A DNA stretch of 64,000 bases from Paenarthrobacter nicotinovorans (GCF_021919345.1 NZ_CP089293.1:2294001-2358000), one strand, 5' to 3'. Numbered from the stretch's first letter, positions 39,687-49,536 are shown. Notes: a model not told the origin generated them from the sequence alone. Numbers and translations are program-made.

Positions 39687-40426
39687 CGATAAAGATAGCC
39701 ACCCTGGTCAGTAAAACCCGCCTGCAAGTAGAGGTCCCGGGCTCCTTGATTGGCCGCGGTAACCAGCAGCCAGAACCCTTCGAGTCGCCGTTGGCTTCCG
39801 GCGCGCAACAACGCATCCAGAATCCTTGTACCGTATCCACGCCTGCGGTGCGCCGGCGATGTCGCCATGCTGTAGATACCGCCCCAGCCGTCCACCAAGG
39901 CGAGACGCCCGACGGCGGCGGGAACGCCGTCGTCGTCCCTCAGCAGGGCGTAGAGCGAGGGGCACGCGGCAAGAATTCTGTGGGCGACCAACAGCTCTGC
40001 CTCGCCGCCGCGGCCATCCACCGACCACCACAGGTCCAACCATTCCCGGGTGGGATGGTCGTTGATTTCTACGCCAGGCCCGGGGGCAGCCGCGGATGTC
40101 CCGGCAGCGTCCCTGACCATGATCCTGGTTTCTGACTGCCGGGTGAAGCGCTGCTCGTCCAGGACGGTATTGAGGGCTTCGCTGCGGGGATCGTTGAAGA
40201 CCTGGAAGATCAGGGGAAGCCGCCGGTCCCGGTACCAGCGCGCGGCGGCCTGGACCGACCGGCTGATGCCGTCGTGTCCGGTCTGGTGGGACACCCTGGG
40301 CCACACTGAGTTTGCCCGTTGCGTCACTCCCTCCGAAGCGCGCAGCACCCACTCCCCCGTCTCCTCCCGGTCAAGGGCAGGCCAGGCCTTATCCATGAGG
40401 TCTTCAAGGAGTGCTTGCTCCATCAT
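39650..40426 (-). CDS. GNAT-family N-acetyltransferase
   Basis: About 258 residues. The C-terminal GNAT fold has acetyl-CoA pyrophosphate-binding SPAHRRRGYGTRILDALL (RxxGxG/A type) and a GARDLYLQAGFTDQGGYLYR end. The N-terminal half, with EWVLRASEGVTQRANSVW and QVFNDPRSEALNTVL, resembles acetyltransferases with a duplicated or degenerate first domain. Substrate unknown. I chose ATG 40426, which has GAGAGGT 7 nt upstream; GTG 40435 lies in that site. It is separated from aspS by a terminator. Confidence 0.85.
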   Translation of the reverse strand: MMEQALLEDLMDKAWPALDREETGEWVLRASEGVTQRANSVWPRVSHQTGHDGISRSVQAAARWYRDRRLPLIFQVFNDPRSEALNTVLDEQRFTRQSETRIMVRDAAGTSAAAPGPGVEINDHPTREWLDLWWSVDGRGGEAELLVAHRILAACPSLYALLRDDDGVPAAVGRLALVDGWGGIYSMATSPAHRRRGYGTRILDALLRAGSQRRLEGFWLLVTAANQGARDLYLQAGFTDQGGYLYRQAPLKRAPGGC

Positions 40427-40468
40427 CTGCGGCACCTCTCATATGCGGGAAATTATGTGGCACGAACA

Positions 40469-40504
40469 CCAAAAGGCCCCCCACCATGGTGGAGAGCCTT
40501 TTGG
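40469..40504. terminator. Terminator between aspS and the GNAT gene
   Basis: CCAAAAGGC (40469-40477) pairs with GCCTTTTGG (40496-40504), and CCACCATGGTGG (40481-40492) forms the inner stem. The arms carry A- and T-runs, so termination in both directions is plausible. It follows the aspS stop by 8 nt. Confidence 0.75.
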
Positions 40505-40512
40505 CCAGGACT

Positions 40513-42306
40513 TTACTCGGACGCGGTTGCCGGCTTGGCCGCAGGTTTGGCCTCCGGCTTGAAGTCGACGCCTGCTTCCTTGCGCTGCTGCGCCGTGATC
40601 GGAGCAGGCGCCGCAGTCAGCGGGTCATAGCCGTTGCCCGACTTCGGGAAGGCGATGACGTCGCGGATGGACTCCACACCGGCGAGCAACGCGACGACGC
40701 GGTCCCAGCCGAGCGCCATTCCGCCGTGGGGAGGTGCGCCGTACTTGAAGCCCTCCAGGAGGAAGCCGAACTTCGTCTCAGCGTCTTCCTTGTCCAGGCC
40801 CATGAGCTGGAACACCCGTTCCTGCACGGCCCGGTCGTGGATACGGATGGAACCGCCGCCGATTTCGTTGCCGTTGCAGACGATGTCGTAGGCGTAGGAC
40901 AGGGCCGACTCCGGGTCCTTGTCGAACGTGTCCAGGAATTCGGGCTTGGGCGAGGTGAAGGCGTGGTGCACTGCTGTCCACTGGCCACCGCCAACTGCCA
41001 CGTCACCGGAAGCGACAGCAGCGGCGGCCGGCTCGAACATCGGGGCGTCCACGATCCATACGAAAGCCCAGTCGTTGGGATCGATGAGGCCGGTACGGTG
41101 ACCGATCTCAACGCGCGCGGCACCGAGCAGTGCCCGGGCGGCAGACTTCTCGCCGGCTGCGAAGAAGATGCAGTCTCCCGGTTTCGCACCAACAGCGTCC
41201 GCCAGGCCTGCACGCTCGGTTTCGGTGAGGTTCTTGGCGACCGGACCGGCCAGTTCGCCGTCTTCCTTGTAGAGCACGTAGGCCAAGCCCTTGTGACCGC
41301 GCTGCTTGGCAAATTCCTGCCAGCCGTCCAGTGTACGGCGTGGCTGGGAAGCGCCGCCCGGCATCACGACAGCACCAACGTAAGGGGCCTTGAAGACGCC
41401 GAAGTTGGTGTCCTTGAAGAAGTCGGTCAGTTCAGTCAGCTCAACACCGAAACGCAGGTCCGGCTTGTCGGAGCCGTACTTGGCCATGGCGTCCAGGTAC
41501 GTCATGCGGCGGATCGGCGTAGGGATTTCGACGTCGATCAGCTGCCACAGTGCTTTGACGATTGCCTCGCCGAGTTCAATGACGTCGTCCTGGTCCACGA
41601 AGCTGGCTTCGATGTCCAGCTGGGTGAACTCCGGCTGGCGGTCTGCGCGGAAGTCCTCATCGCGGTAACAGCGGGCGATTTGGTAGTACTTCTCGAAGCC
41701 ACCCACCTGGAGAAGCTGCTTGAAAAGCTGCGGCGACTGCGGGAGGGCGTACCAGGAACCCGGGGCCAAGCGGGCCGGAACAACGAAGTCACGGGCGCCT
41801 TCCGGCGTCGAACGCGTCAGCGTGGGCGTTTCGATCTCGACGTAACCACGCTGGTGGAGGAGCTCACGCGCTACGCGGTTGGCTTCCGAACGGAGGCGCA
41901 TGTTGCGTGCGGGGCCGGGGCGGCGGAGGTCGAGGTAGCGGTGCTTGAGACGTGCTTCCTCGCCAACCTCAACGTGCTCGTCGATCTGGAACGGAAGGGG
42001 CTCGGAAGTGTTGAGGATAACCACGTTGTCGGCGATGACCTCAATTTCACCCGTCGCCAGGGCAGGGTTTTCGTTGCCTTCGGGACGCTTGTTGACCGTG
42101 CCCGTCACCTGGAGGACGTACTCGTTCCGGAGGCCGTGGAAGACCTCCTCCTCACGGACAACCACCTGGGCAACGCCGGACGCGTCGCGCAGGTCAACGA
42201 ATGCAACGCCACCGTGATCACGGCGCCGGCCCACCCAGCCGGCAAGGGTAACGGTTTGTCCAATGTGCTCGGAACGAAGTGATCCGAGGTCATGTGTGCG
42301 CAGCAC
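40513..42306 (-). CDS. aspS: Aspartate--tRNA ligase
   Basis: About 597 residues, bacterial-type AspRS. An N-terminal OB-fold begins [40 protein letters not shown]. Class II motif 2 lies in [22 protein letters not shown] insertion domain occupies about residues 290-420. Motif 3 is [16 protein letters not shown] short Lys/Ala/Pro-rich tail ends the protein. GTG 42306 is preceded by AAAGGA at 6 nt; upstream codons are not conserved. It probably forms an operon with hisS. Confidence 0.96.
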   Translation of the reverse strand: MLRTHDLGSLRSEHIGQTVTLAGWVGRRRDHGGVAFVDLRDASGVAQVVVREEEVFHGLRNEYVLQVTGTVNKRPEGNENPALATGEIEVIADNVVILNTSEPLPFQIDEHVEVGEEARLKHRYLDLRRPGPARNMRLRSEANRVARELLHQRGYVEIETPTLTRSTPEGARDFVVPARLAPGSWYALPQSPQLFKQLLQVGGFEKYYQIARCYRDEDFRADRQPEFTQLDIEASFVDQDDVIELGEAIVKALWQLIDVEIPTPIRRMTYLDAMAKYGSDKPDLRFGVELTELTDFFKDTNFGVFKAPYVGAVVMPGGASQPRRTLDGWQEFAKQRGHKGLAYVLYKEDGELAGPVAKNLTETERAGLADAVGAKPGDCIFFAAGEKSAARALLGAARVEIGHRTGLIDPNDWAFVWIVDAPMFEPAAAAVASGDVAVGGGQWTAVHHAFTSPKPEFLDTFDKDPESALSYAYDIVCNGNEIGGGSIRIHDRAVQERVFQLMGLDKEDAETKFGFLLEGFKYGAPPHGGMALGWDRVVALLAGVESIRDVIAFPKSGNGYDPLTAAPAPITAQQRKEAGVDFKPEAKPAAKPATASE

Positions 42307-42343
42307 AGCATTCCTTTCAGCATGAAATTTAGAAGGACCGCTG

Positions 42344-42364
42344 CAAAGGCGGTCCCGTCCGAGT
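42344..42364 (-). repeat. Hairpin between hisS and aspS
   Basis: GGACCGC and GCGGTCC flank seven nucleotides in the 110-nt hisS-aspS gap, with no U-tract. It could modulate aspS expression within the hisS transcript. Weakly supported. Confidence 0.3.
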
Positions 42365-42416
42365 TTACCCGCCCCGGCCGCGGCTCCCGCCAAGGGCGGG
42401 AGAAGCTATGGTCGGA

Positions 42417-43772
42417 TCAGGCCGTGGTCACCCGGACATGGAGGTCTTCCTCCGGAGGAGTCCAGGTCGTGGGATCGGCATCAACCTGCTCGCCGGAACG
42501 GATGTCCTTGACCTGGTGTTTTCCGTCGTCATCGGTGAACCAGACGAAGGGGATGCCGCGCCGGTCGGCGAACTTGATCTGCTTGCCGAACTTCTCGGCC
42601 TTGGCTGCGACCTCGGTAGCGATGCCGCGGCCACGCAACTGGGCCGCGATGTCCTGGGCCGCAGACCAGCTGTCGTCGCTATTCAAAGCAACCAGCACTG
42701 CAGTCGGCACAGCGCGTGAGGCCGTGGCAAGTTCCTGGCTGAGGATGCGCGACACCAGGCGCGTCACGCCGATCGAAAGCCCGACGCCGGGGAACTTGCG
42801 GTTGCCCTTGCTCGCCAGGGCATCGTATCGGCCGCCGGAACAGATCGAACCGAGCTGCTCGTGTCCCACAAGGACGGTCTCGACGACGGTGCCGGTGTAG
42901 TAATCCAGGCCGCGGGCAATGCTCAGGTCAGCGACCACCTTGCCCGGGGCACGCTGAACGGCTGCTTCGATGACTTGCTGAAGCTCGCTCAGGCCTTCTT
43001 CGAGGAGGTCATCCTTCACCCCGAGTGCGCGGACCTGCTCGACGAAGGAGGTGTCCTCGGTGCGGATCGTGGCGAGTTGCAGGGCCAGGGCCGCCTGCTC
43101 ATCAGTGGCGCCGAGCTCAGACTTGAGCAAACCGGCTACCTTGTCGGCACCGATCTTTTCCAGTTTGTCTATGCTGCGCAGCACGCCGGCGGTGTCCGTC
43201 AGGCCAATGCCGCGATAGAAACCCTCGGCCAGCTTCCTGTTGTTGATCCGCAGCCGGAAGTCCGGAATGGGAAGGGCGCTCAGGGCCTCAGCGATGACCA
43301 GCGCAATCTCAACGTCATAGCGGAACGGCAGTTCGCCGTCGCCTACCACATCGATATCAGCCTGGGTGAACTCGCGGGCCCTGCCTTCCTGGGGGCGTTC
43401 ACCGCGCCACACTTTCTGGATCTGGTAGCGGCGGAATGGGAAAGCCAGATACCCGGCGTTTTCCACGACATAGCGCGCAAACGGAACGGTCAGATCGAAG
43501 TGCAGTGCAAGCGCGTTGGGGTCGGACTTATCGGAACTGCCCTGCTTCGCAGCCTCGCCCTCATCATCCTGGAGCCGGCTCAGGCCATAGACCTCTTTGT
43601 CGATCTCGCCCTTGCGGAGCAACTGGCCGACCGTTTCGACCGCGCGTGTCTCAATGGAAGAGAAACCATGCAACTCGAATGTCTTCCGGAGCGTATCCAG
43701 CACATGGAGTTCCACCAACCGTTCCTGGGGAAGCCACTCGGGGAATCCGGACAGGGAGGCGGTACGTGCCAT
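42417..43772 (-). CDS. hisS: Histidine--tRNA ligase
   Basis: 451 residues, class II synthetase, of the longer actinobacterial/archaeal-like HisRS form. An N-terminal GFPEWLPQERLVELHVLDTLRKTFELHGFSSIETR is followed by motif 2 region YQIQKVWRGERPQEGRAREFTQADIDVVG. The histidine A box is RGLDYYTGTVVE, then SGGRYDALASKG. A C-terminal anticodon-binding domain starts near TAVLVALNSDD. ATG start with GGAGAC about 9 nt upstream. It is 110 nt upstream of aspS. Confidence 0.96.
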   Translation of the reverse strand: MARTASLSGFPEWLPQERLVELHVLDTLRKTFELHGFSSIETRAVETVGQLLRKGEIDKEVYGLSRLQDDEGEAAKQGSSDKSDPNALALHFDLTVPFARYVVENAGYLAFPFRRYQIQKVWRGERPQEGRAREFTQADIDVVGDGELPFRYDVEIALVIAEALSALPIPDFRLRINNRKLAEGFYRGIGLTDTAGVLRSIDKLEKIGADKVAGLLKSELGATDEQAALALQLATIRTEDTSFVEQVRALGVKDDLLEEGLSELQQVIEAAVQRAPGKVVADLSIARGLDYYTGTVVETVLVGHEQLGSICSGGRYDALASKGNRKFPGVGLSIGVTRLVSRILSQELATASRAVPTAVLVALNSDDSWSAAQDIAAQLRGRGIATEVAAKAEKFGKQIKFADRRGIPFVWFTDDDGKHQVKDIRSGEQVDADPTTWTPPEEDLHVRVTTA

Positions 43773-43823
43773 GGTGGAATTGTCTCCTCGAAGAAAGCTG
43801 ACCCGGGCCTCGGCGCCATGCTT

Positions 43824-43844
43824 TAAACGCTCGTTCGGCGTTTA
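43824..43844. repeat. Dyad TAAACGC-N7-GCGTTTA upstream of hisS
   Basis: A 7-bp perfect inverted repeat inside the 206-nt divergent region between hisS and the PPIase gene. It may be part of the hisS leader (a hairpin) or an operator. Confidence 0.35.
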
Positions 43845-43868
43845 GAGGGCGGGCGTCCAGCCGGTCAT

Positions 43869-43899
43869 GCATAAACTATGTGCGGCAGCCAGTTTATGC
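43869..43899. promoter_or_regulatory. Inverted repeat GCATAAACT-N13-AGTTTATGC in the hisS/PPIase divergent region
   Basis: Perfect 9-bp arms 13 nt apart. TATGCT on the plus strand at the right arm, and TATGCA on the minus strand at the left arm, could serve as -10 elements of two divergent promoters, so a protein bound here could control both. Apart from this and the neighbouring dyad, the 206-nt region shows nothing else. Confidence 0.4.
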
Positions 43900-43978
43900 T
43901 TTCCGCGCGTGCACATCTAATGCAGCATGCCGGGTTCCTGTCGGCAGCCATCCGAAGCGGACACAATCAGGAGGACTC

Positions 43979-44773
43979 TTGGCAACAAGGTCGCGGGATG
44001 ACCGCGAAGCGAAACGTCGCATCAGGCAAATGGAAGCCAAGCGCGCCCTGCGGCAGGAACAGGGAAAGCGCCGCAAACGCGACAACATCATTGCCATCGG
44101 CGCCGGTGCTGCCTCCGTGGTCCTTGCCGTGGTGCTCCAGCTGACCGTCTTCAGCTCCAACCCCACGGAAGACGAGTTCGCTGCCGCAGAGGCGGGCCTG
44201 AATTCGCCGTCGGCATCCCCGTCAGCGTCCAACGGTGCCGACATTCCCAGCCCGGATACAGCAGCCGGCAAAACGTTCACGGGCGAGCTTGCCTTGAACA
44301 GCGGCGTCGTGGGAGTCGAATTGAACGGTACAGCGGCACCGCAGGCGGCTGCTGTCCTGAAGTCGCTCGCTGATGCCGGTTACTACACAGGGGCCAACTG
44401 CCACCGGCTGACCACCTCCGAGACCTTTGGCCTCCTGCAGTGCGGCGCTAAATCAGAGGACGGCGCTGACGACCCCAACTATCGCTGGGGTCCACTCGAA
44501 AACACGCCGGCAGACAACAAGTACCCTGCCGGAACCATCGCCGTCGCCCGTACGGGCAACAATGCCTACGGCAACGGGCACCAGTTCTTCATTGTCTATA
44601 AGGACACCACCATCCCGGCCGACACGGCTGGCGGATACACCGTTGTTGGCAAGGTCACCAGCGGGTTGGACGTCGTGACGAAGATCGCCGCTGCCGGCCT
44701 CAAAGCCGGCGGAAACAGCAGCGACGGCGCCCCTGTGGCACCTGTCACGATAGACTCGTTTTCTCTGAAGTAA
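43979..44773 (+). CDS. Membrane-anchored cyclophilin-type peptidylprolyl isomerase
   Basis: About 264 residues. The N-terminal cytoplasmic basic region (DREAKRRIRQMEAKRALRQE, coiled-coil-like) precedes one transmembrane helix (IIAIGAGAASVVLAVVLQLTVF) and a Ser/Pro/Ala linker. The extracytoplasmic cyclophilin domain contains YYTGANCHRLTTSETFGLLQCG and YGNGHQFFIVYKDT. TTG at 43979 is the start, supported by CAGGAGGA 3-4 nt upstream; an ATG would lie in an unconserved upstream region. It probably helps fold secreted proteins. Confidence 0.88.
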   Translation: MATRSRDDREAKRRIRQMEAKRALRQEQGKRRKRDNIIAIGAGAASVVLAVVLQLTVFSSNPTEDEFAAAEAGLNSPSASPSASNGADIPSPDTAAGKTFTGELALNSGVVGVELNGTAAPQAAAVLKSLADAGYYTGANCHRLTTSETFGLLQCGAKSEDGADDPNYRWGPLENTPADNKYPAGTIAVARTGNNAYGNGHQFFIVYKDTTIPADTAGGYTVVGKVTSGLDVVTKIAAAGLKAGGNSSDGAPVAPVTIDSFSLK

Positions 44774-44777
44774 CCAG

Positions 44778-44797
44778 CCCCGGGCCCAGGCCCGGGG
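44778..44797 (+). terminator. GC palindrome after the PPIase gene
   Basis: CCCCGGGCC and GGCCCGGGG separated by two bases, 5 nt after the stop codon and 43 nt before the DUF349 gene. No U-tract, so terminator function is tentative. Confidence 0.4.
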
Positions 44798-44839
44798 TGC
44801 ATTGCCTTAGCAGTCCCTCCAAGCGAAAGACTTTTAGCG

Positions 44840-46327
44840 GTGACAGACAGTCAGAAATCCGACGAAACAGCAGCAGTGGCCAACGATGAAGCGGTCGAGG
44901 TGATCGAAGCCACGGATGCCGGCGCTTCCCCCGAAGCAACCCCCGCTTCGGCTCCCAATGAACCCGCGGCACCCCGCCCCGCGCCGTCGGCAGCGCCGTC
45001 GCCCGCGGCTTTTGCGGCACGCCCCAAGGCACCCGCTGCTGTTGTTCCTGCCGCACCCGCAGTATCTGCCGCGTCGCTGGCAGAAGCAGCAAAGTGGGGA
45101 CGGGCAGAAGGCGACGGCCACGTCTTCCTCACGCTCGATGGTGAGGAAATCGCCGTCGGACAGTACCCGGGAGTCAGCCCTGACGAAGCCCTGGGCTATT
45201 TCGCCCGGAAGTTCGACGACGTCATCGCCCAGGTAGTCCTCCTGGAGCACCGGGTGGAGTCCAAGGCGCCGGCAACAGACATGCAGAAGACGGTCACGCA
45301 CCTGCGCGAGCAATTGGCCGAGCGCAACATGGTGGGCGATATCCGTTCCGCCGAGGCCCGCCTGGATGCCCTGTCAACGCAGATCGTGGAATTGGAGAAG
45401 TCTGAGAAGGCTGCCCACGAGGCCGTTCGGGCCAGTGAGCTTGCCGCGCGGGAGGCCATCGTGGCCGAGGCGGAGACCATTGCCGGTCAGGATCCTGCGC
45501 AGATCCAATGGAAGACCTCCAGCGCGCGTATGAACGAGCTGTTCGAATCCTGGAAGTCCGCACAGAAGAGCGGCGTCCGGCTCGGCCGCAGCAACGAGGA
45601 CGCACTTTGGAAGCGCTTCCGCTCGGCCCGCACCGTTTTCGACCGCCACCGCCGCGCCTACTTCTCCCAGCTGGACAGCAACAATTCTGCTGCCAAGTCC
45701 GCCAAAGAGGCCCTGATCGCAGAGGCCGAGGCTCTTTCCTCGTCCACTGACTGGGGCTACGCCGCCGGTGAATACCGCAGGCTGATGGACCAGTGGAAGG
45801 CCACCCCGCGCGCCAGCCGCAAGGATGACGACGCCTTGTGGGGCCGCTTCCGTGCCGCCCAGGATGTCTTCTTCAGCAATCGCCAGGCCGCCAATGAACA
45901 GATTGACCAGGAATACACAGCGAATCTGGCCGTCAAGGAACAACTCGTGGTCGAGGCCCAGGGCTTGCTGCCCATCAAGGACCTCAACGCCGCCAAGAAG
46001 GCCCTCCAGTCCATCCGTGATCGCTGGGAAGATGCCGGCAAGGTCCCGCGTGCTGACATGGGCCGGATCGAGGCAGGCCTTCGCAAGGTGGAGGATGCTG
46101 TCCGTGAAGCCGAGGAAGAGAAGTGGCGCCGGAGCAACCCGGAAACCAAGGCACGCACGAACAGTGCCCTGACGCAGCTCGAAGCAGCCATCGCGGGCCT
46201 CAAGGACGACCTTGACAAGGCTGAAAAGGCCGGCGACCAGCGACGCATCAAGGCTGCTCGTGAAGCTTTGGAAGCACGCCAGGCCTGGCTCGACCAGATC
46301 CAGCGTTCGGCCAGCGACCTCGCATAA
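44840..46327 (+). CDS. DUF349 domain-containing protein
   Basis: 495 residues. An acidic then Ala/Pro-rich low-complexity N-terminus (residues 1-75) precedes a GHVFLTLDGEEIAVGQYPGVSPDEAL domain. Repeated DUF349 helical units follow, with the WKxxxRxxxxxDxxLWxRFRxAxDxFFxxR pattern visible twice (WKSAQKSGVRLGRSNEDALW and WKATPRASRKDDDALWGRFR). The C-terminal half is coiled-coil-like. Function is not established for the family. GTG start with weak Shine-Dalgarno. Located between the PPIase and AbiEi-like genes. Confidence 0.85.
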   Translation: MTDSQKSDETAAVANDEAVEVIEATDAGASPEATPASAPNEPAAPRPAPSAAPSPAAFAARPKAPAAVVPAAPAVSAASLAEAAKWGRAEGDGHVFLTLDGEEIAVGQYPGVSPDEALGYFARKFDDVIAQVVLLEHRVESKAPATDMQKTVTHLREQLAERNMVGDIRSAEARLDALSTQIVELEKSEKAAHEAVRASELAAREAIVAEAETIAGQDPAQIQWKTSSARMNELFESWKSAQKSGVRLGRSNEDALWKRFRSARTVFDRHRRAYFSQLDSNNSAAKSAKEALIAEAEALSSSTDWGYAAGEYRRLMDQWKATPRASRKDDDALWGRFRAAQDVFFSNRQAANEQIDQEYTANLAVKEQLVVEAQGLLPIKDLNAAKKALQSIRDRWEDAGKVPRADMGRIEAGLRKVEDAVREAEEEKWRRSNPETKARTNSALTQLEAAIAGLKDDLDKAEKAGDQRRIKAAREALEARQAWLDQIQRSASDLA

Positions 46328-46345
46328 TTCCTTCTGACGCTGTTG

Positions 46346-46387
46346 CAGGCTCCGATCCGGTTATCCACATAGCCGGATCGGAGCCTG
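46346..46387 (+). terminator. Terminator hairpin of the DUF349 gene with a DnaA-box loop
   Basis: Perfect 15-bp arms CAGGCTCCGATCCGG (46346-46360) and complement (46373-46387). The 12-nt loop begins with TTATCCACA (46361-46369), which is exactly the consensus DnaA box. It lies 18 nt downstream of the stop codon. Confidence 0.65.
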
Positions 46388-46420
46388 TACTCGTAGGGGG
46401 CCCCACGAAATGATCGGTGG

Positions 46421-47032
46421 ATGGTCCCCGCTCTCACATCCCCGCAATTGCTGGACCCGGTTATTCCGGAGCTCTATGCCCCTGGCCGCATCTTCACGTG
46501 GAATGAACTGCAGGGCATGGCGTTCGACGGCATCCTGATGCCCCTCTACGGCAAGAACTATTCCTCCCCTGGTGTGGCCATCACCCACCGGCTGCGCGCC
46601 CGCGCAGCCGCACTGAGCGTGCCTGAACGTATCCGCACCAAAGTTGTGGCCGGCAGGCTCACTGCCGCCTGGATCTATGGCTGTGCCAAACCGCCGGAGA
46701 AGTTGTCCCTGCTTGTGGATGCCAAGCACCGCATTTCCAGCCTTCGCGGCACCCTGCCCTGCAGCCTCCATGAAGTACGGCTGGGGCAGATGGATGTCGT
46801 CAGTCTCGGCGGGATGCTGGTGAGCACCCCGCTGCGTACCGCGGCGGACATTGCGCTCCACGTCGAGTCTGAACGTGCCCTGCCGGTGCTGCGTCGGCTC
46901 CTGGACAGACAGGAACTGGGCGTACGGCTAAGACTTCTTGTCCTGGCAGTCGAGGCAGCTCCCCGGGTCCCCCACAAGAAGCGCGCCCTGGCCACCCTGG
47001 CACAGTTGATGCCGGCAAATGCTATCGGCTAG
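46421..47032 (+). CDS. AbiEi-antitoxin-like protein, orphan
   Basis: 203 residues without signal peptide or membrane segment. The layout PGRIFTWNELQGMAFDGILMPLYGKNYSSPG, then LTAAWIYGC, then VVSLGGMLVSTPLRTAADIALHVESERALPVLRRLL resembles the AbiEi-type antitoxin/winged-helix proteins common in Actinobacteria (a T-S-P-x-R-T-x-x-D pattern). No AbiEii nucleotidyltransferase toxin is next to it: downstream is rel on the opposite strand 10 nt away. Could also be a solitary DNA-binding protein. Start uncertain, as no good Shine-Dalgarno is seen. Confidence 0.5.
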   Translation: MVPALTSPQLLDPVIPELYAPGRIFTWNELQGMAFDGILMPLYGKNYSSPGVAITHRLRARAAALSVPERIRTKVVAGRLTAAWIYGCAKPPEKLSLLVDAKHRISSLRGTLPCSLHEVRLGQMDVVSLGGMLVSTPLRTAADIALHVESERALPVLRRLLDRQELGVRLRLLVLAVEAAPRVPHKKRALATLAQLMPANAIG

Positions 47033-47042
47033 CAGCAAACCG

Positions 47043-49436
47043 CTAGCTCCGGCGGCGGTTACCCGTGGTGCGGTAGACGTCGAAAACACCGTCAATGCGG
47101 CGCACAGCATTCAACACGTGGTGAAGGTACTTGGGATCACCCATCTCGAAGGCAAACTTCGAGATCGCCACCCTGTCGCTGGACGTGTGGACCGATGCAG
47201 CAAGGATGTTGACGTGGTTCTCCGAGAGGATCCGCGTCACATCCGAAAGGAGCGATTTGCGGTCCAGTGCTTCGACCTGGATCTCCACCAGGAACACGCT
47301 GGACTGCGTAGGTGCCCATTCGACGTCGACGATCCTGTCAGGCTGGTCACGCAGCCCCGAGACATTGGTGCAGTCTGTCCGGTGCACGGAGACACCGGAA
47401 CCGCGCGTCACGAAGCCAAGGATGGGATCCGGAGGCACAGGTGTGCAGCACCGGGCCAGCTTGACCCATACGTCGCCCACGCCCCTGACGATGACGCCAG
47501 AGTCCGAGAATTTGGACTTCGCTACCTGGGTGGGGATGCTGACTTCGTCAAGATCCTCATCCGGAGTCTCATGGCCGCCCAACTGCTCCATGAGCTTTTC
47601 CATGACTGACTGGGCCGAGGTATGACCGTCACCAACGCCCGCATACAGTCCGGAGATGTCGACGTAGTGGAAATCCTCGGCGACGGAAGACAAAGCATCA
47701 TGGGTCATGAGCCTTTGCAGGGGAAGGTTCTGCTTCCGCATGGCGCGGGTGAGCATGTCCTTGCCCCGGTCGATCGCTTCTTCGCGACGCTCCTTGGTGA
47801 ACCACTGCCTGATCTTGTTGCGGGCACGCGCGGATTTGACGAAGTGCTGCCAATCCTGGCTCGGCCCGGCACCTTCGGCCTTGGAGGTGAAGATCTCCAC
47901 CCAGTCGCCATGGTTCAATTCACTGTTCAGCGGCACCAGTTTACCGTTGACCCGTGCACCGATAGTGCGGTGTCCCACTTCCGTGTGGACGGCGTAAGCA
48001 AAGTCCACAGGGGTTGAACCCGCTGGCAGCGCCATGACTTCGCCCTTGGGTGTGAATACGAAGACTTCGCGGGCGTTGATCTCGTAACGCAGGGAATCCA
48101 GGAACTCACCCGGATCGGAGGTCTCCTGCTGCCAGTCCACCAGGGAACGAAGCCAGCCCATGTCGCCGTCGCGCGGGCTGCCCGGGCCCTGTGCCGTCCG
48201 GTTGGGCTGGTCCTTGTACTTCCAGTGGGCGGCCACGCCATACTCTGCGCGGCGATGCATCTCGTGCGTGCGGATCTGGATCTCAACAGGCTTGCCGCCC
48301 GGACCGATCACCGTGGTGTGCAGAGATTGGTACATGTTGAACTTCGGCATCGCGATGTAGTCCTTGAACCTGCCTGGCAGCGGGTTCCAGCGCGAATGCA
48401 GGGTGCCAAGGGCCGCGTAACAGTCGCGGACGGAGTCCACCAGCACCCGGACGCCCATGAGGTCGTTGATGTCGTCGAAATCCTTATCCCTGACGATCAT
48501 CTTCTGGTAGATGGAGTAGTAGTGCTTGGGACGGCCCGTGATGGTCGCTTTGATCCTGGCAGTCCGCAGATCGTCGGCGATCTGGTTCCGGATGACGCTC
48601 AGGCTCTTCTCGCGCTCCGGCGTGCGGTCCCCCACCATCCGGACGATTTCCTCGTACACCTTGGGGTAGAGGGCTGCGAACGACAGGTCCTCAAGCTCCC
48701 ACTTGATGGTGTTCATGCCCAGGCGATGAGCCAGCGGGGCAAAGATCTCCAGCGTTTCACGTGCCTTGCGGGAGGAAGACTCGGCTGAAACGAAGCGCCA
48801 AGTGCGTGCGTTGTGCAGGCGGTCGGCCAGCTTGATCATGAGGACCCGAATGTCCTTGGCCATGGCCACGACCATTTTGCGGACGGTCTCAGACTGGGCT
48901 GCCTCGCCAAAGCTGACCTTGTCCAACTTGGTAACGCCGTCCACCAGCATGGCAACCTCAGGGCCAAAATCCCGTGTCAGGTCCGCCAGGGTGTATGGAG
49001 TGTCCTCCACGGTGTCATGGAGGAGGGCAGCGGCCAACGTGGTGCCTGTCATGCCAAGTTCAGCCAGGATGGTCGCCACGGCCACGGGGTGGGTGATGTA
49101 AGGATCACCGCTCTTGCGCTTCTGTCCCTGGTGGCTGCGCTCGGCGACTGCGAACGCCCGTTGGATCAGGTCAAAATCTTCTTTGGGGTTGTTGGCCCTG
49201 ACGGTCCGCAACAGCGGCTCGAGGATCGGAGAGTACGGAGCTACGCCCCGCCCGGTCAGGCGCGCGAGGCGCGAACGCGTGCGTTCCCGCCGGCCCGGAA
49301 ACGTGGGACGGGCTCCCGGCATGTCCACCGGCACTGCGCCGGAGGCCCGGGCGGGCACGCCCGTTACAGGGACCGCCACAGCTTTGCGGTCGTCTTCCCC
49401 GCCCGCCGGTGGTGCCGACGTCGCACGTTCTTCCAC
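47043..49436 (-). CDS. rel: Bifunctional (p)ppGpp synthetase/hydrolase Rel
   Basis: About 797 residues; makes and degrades the alarmone of the stringent response. The HD hydrolase domain has the catalytic HD in [12 protein letters not shown] and [14 protein letters not shown]. The synthetase domain contains [20 protein letters not shown], where the RFKD signature is that of bifunctional enzymes. TGS ([20 protein letters not shown]), a zinc/CC region ([18 protein letters not shown]) and a C-terminal ACT ([18 protein letters not shown]) follow. GTG 49436 is favoured by GAGGGG 7 nt upstream over GTG 49451. Confidence 0.97.
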   Translation of the reverse strand: MEERATSAPPAGGEDDRKAVAVPVTGVPARASGAVPVDMPGARPTFPGRRERTRSRLARLTGRGVAPYSPILEPLLRTVRANNPKEDFDLIQRAFAVAERSHQGQKRKSGDPYITHPVAVATILAELGMTGTTLAAALLHDTVEDTPYTLADLTRDFGPEVAMLVDGVTKLDKVSFGEAAQSETVRKMVVAMAKDIRVLMIKLADRLHNARTWRFVSAESSSRKARETLEIFAPLAHRLGMNTIKWELEDLSFAALYPKVYEEIVRMVGDRTPEREKSLSVIRNQIADDLRTARIKATITGRPKHYYSIYQKMIVRDKDFDDINDLMGVRVLVDSVRDCYAALGTLHSRWNPLPGRFKDYIAMPKFNMYQSLHTTVIGPGGKPVEIQIRTHEMHRRAEYGVAAHWKYKDQPNRTAQGPGSPRDGDMGWLRSLVDWQQETSDPGEFLDSLRYEINAREVFVFTPKGEVMALPAGSTPVDFAYAVHTEVGHRTIGARVNGKLVPLNSELNHGDWVEIFTSKAEGAGPSQDWQHFVKSARARNKIRQWFTKERREEAIDRGKDMLTRAMRKQNLPLQRLMTHDALSSVAEDFHYVDISGLYAGVGDGHTSAQSVMEKLMEQLGGHETPDEDLDEVSIPTQVAKSKFSDSGVIVRGVGDVWVKLARCCTPVPPDPILGFVTRGSGVSVHRTDCTNVSGLRDQPDRIVDVEWAPTQSSVFLVEIQVEALDRKSLLSDVTRILSENHVNILAASVHTSSDRVAISKFAFEMGDPKYLHHVLNAVRRIDGVFDVYRTTGNRRRS

Positions 49437-49469
49437 AGAAGTACCCCTCACAACCGATTTAATTCTCCC

Positions 49470-49475
49470 AGTCTA
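49470..49475 (-). promoter_or_regulatory. Candidate -10 of rel
   Basis: TAGACT on the minus strand, 34 nt before the chosen GTG start, in the 162-nt gap between secF and rel. A TTGCAG hexamer 19 nt further upstream is a possible though over-spaced -35. Confidence 0.35.
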
Positions 49476-49536
49476 TTCCCGGAAGCGAATGCTTCTGCAA
49501 CTGGACAGCACATGACGATCGGGCCGGCAAGTCAAA

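Noticed and set aside
40411..42282. 623-codon plus-strand frame opposite aspS
   Set aside because: AspRS motifs are complete on the minus strand; the antisense frame is compositional.
46361..46369. Replication origin signal (DnaA box)
   Set aside because: Only one box is seen and there is no dnaA/dnaN context or AT-rich unwinding region; kept only as an odd terminator loop.
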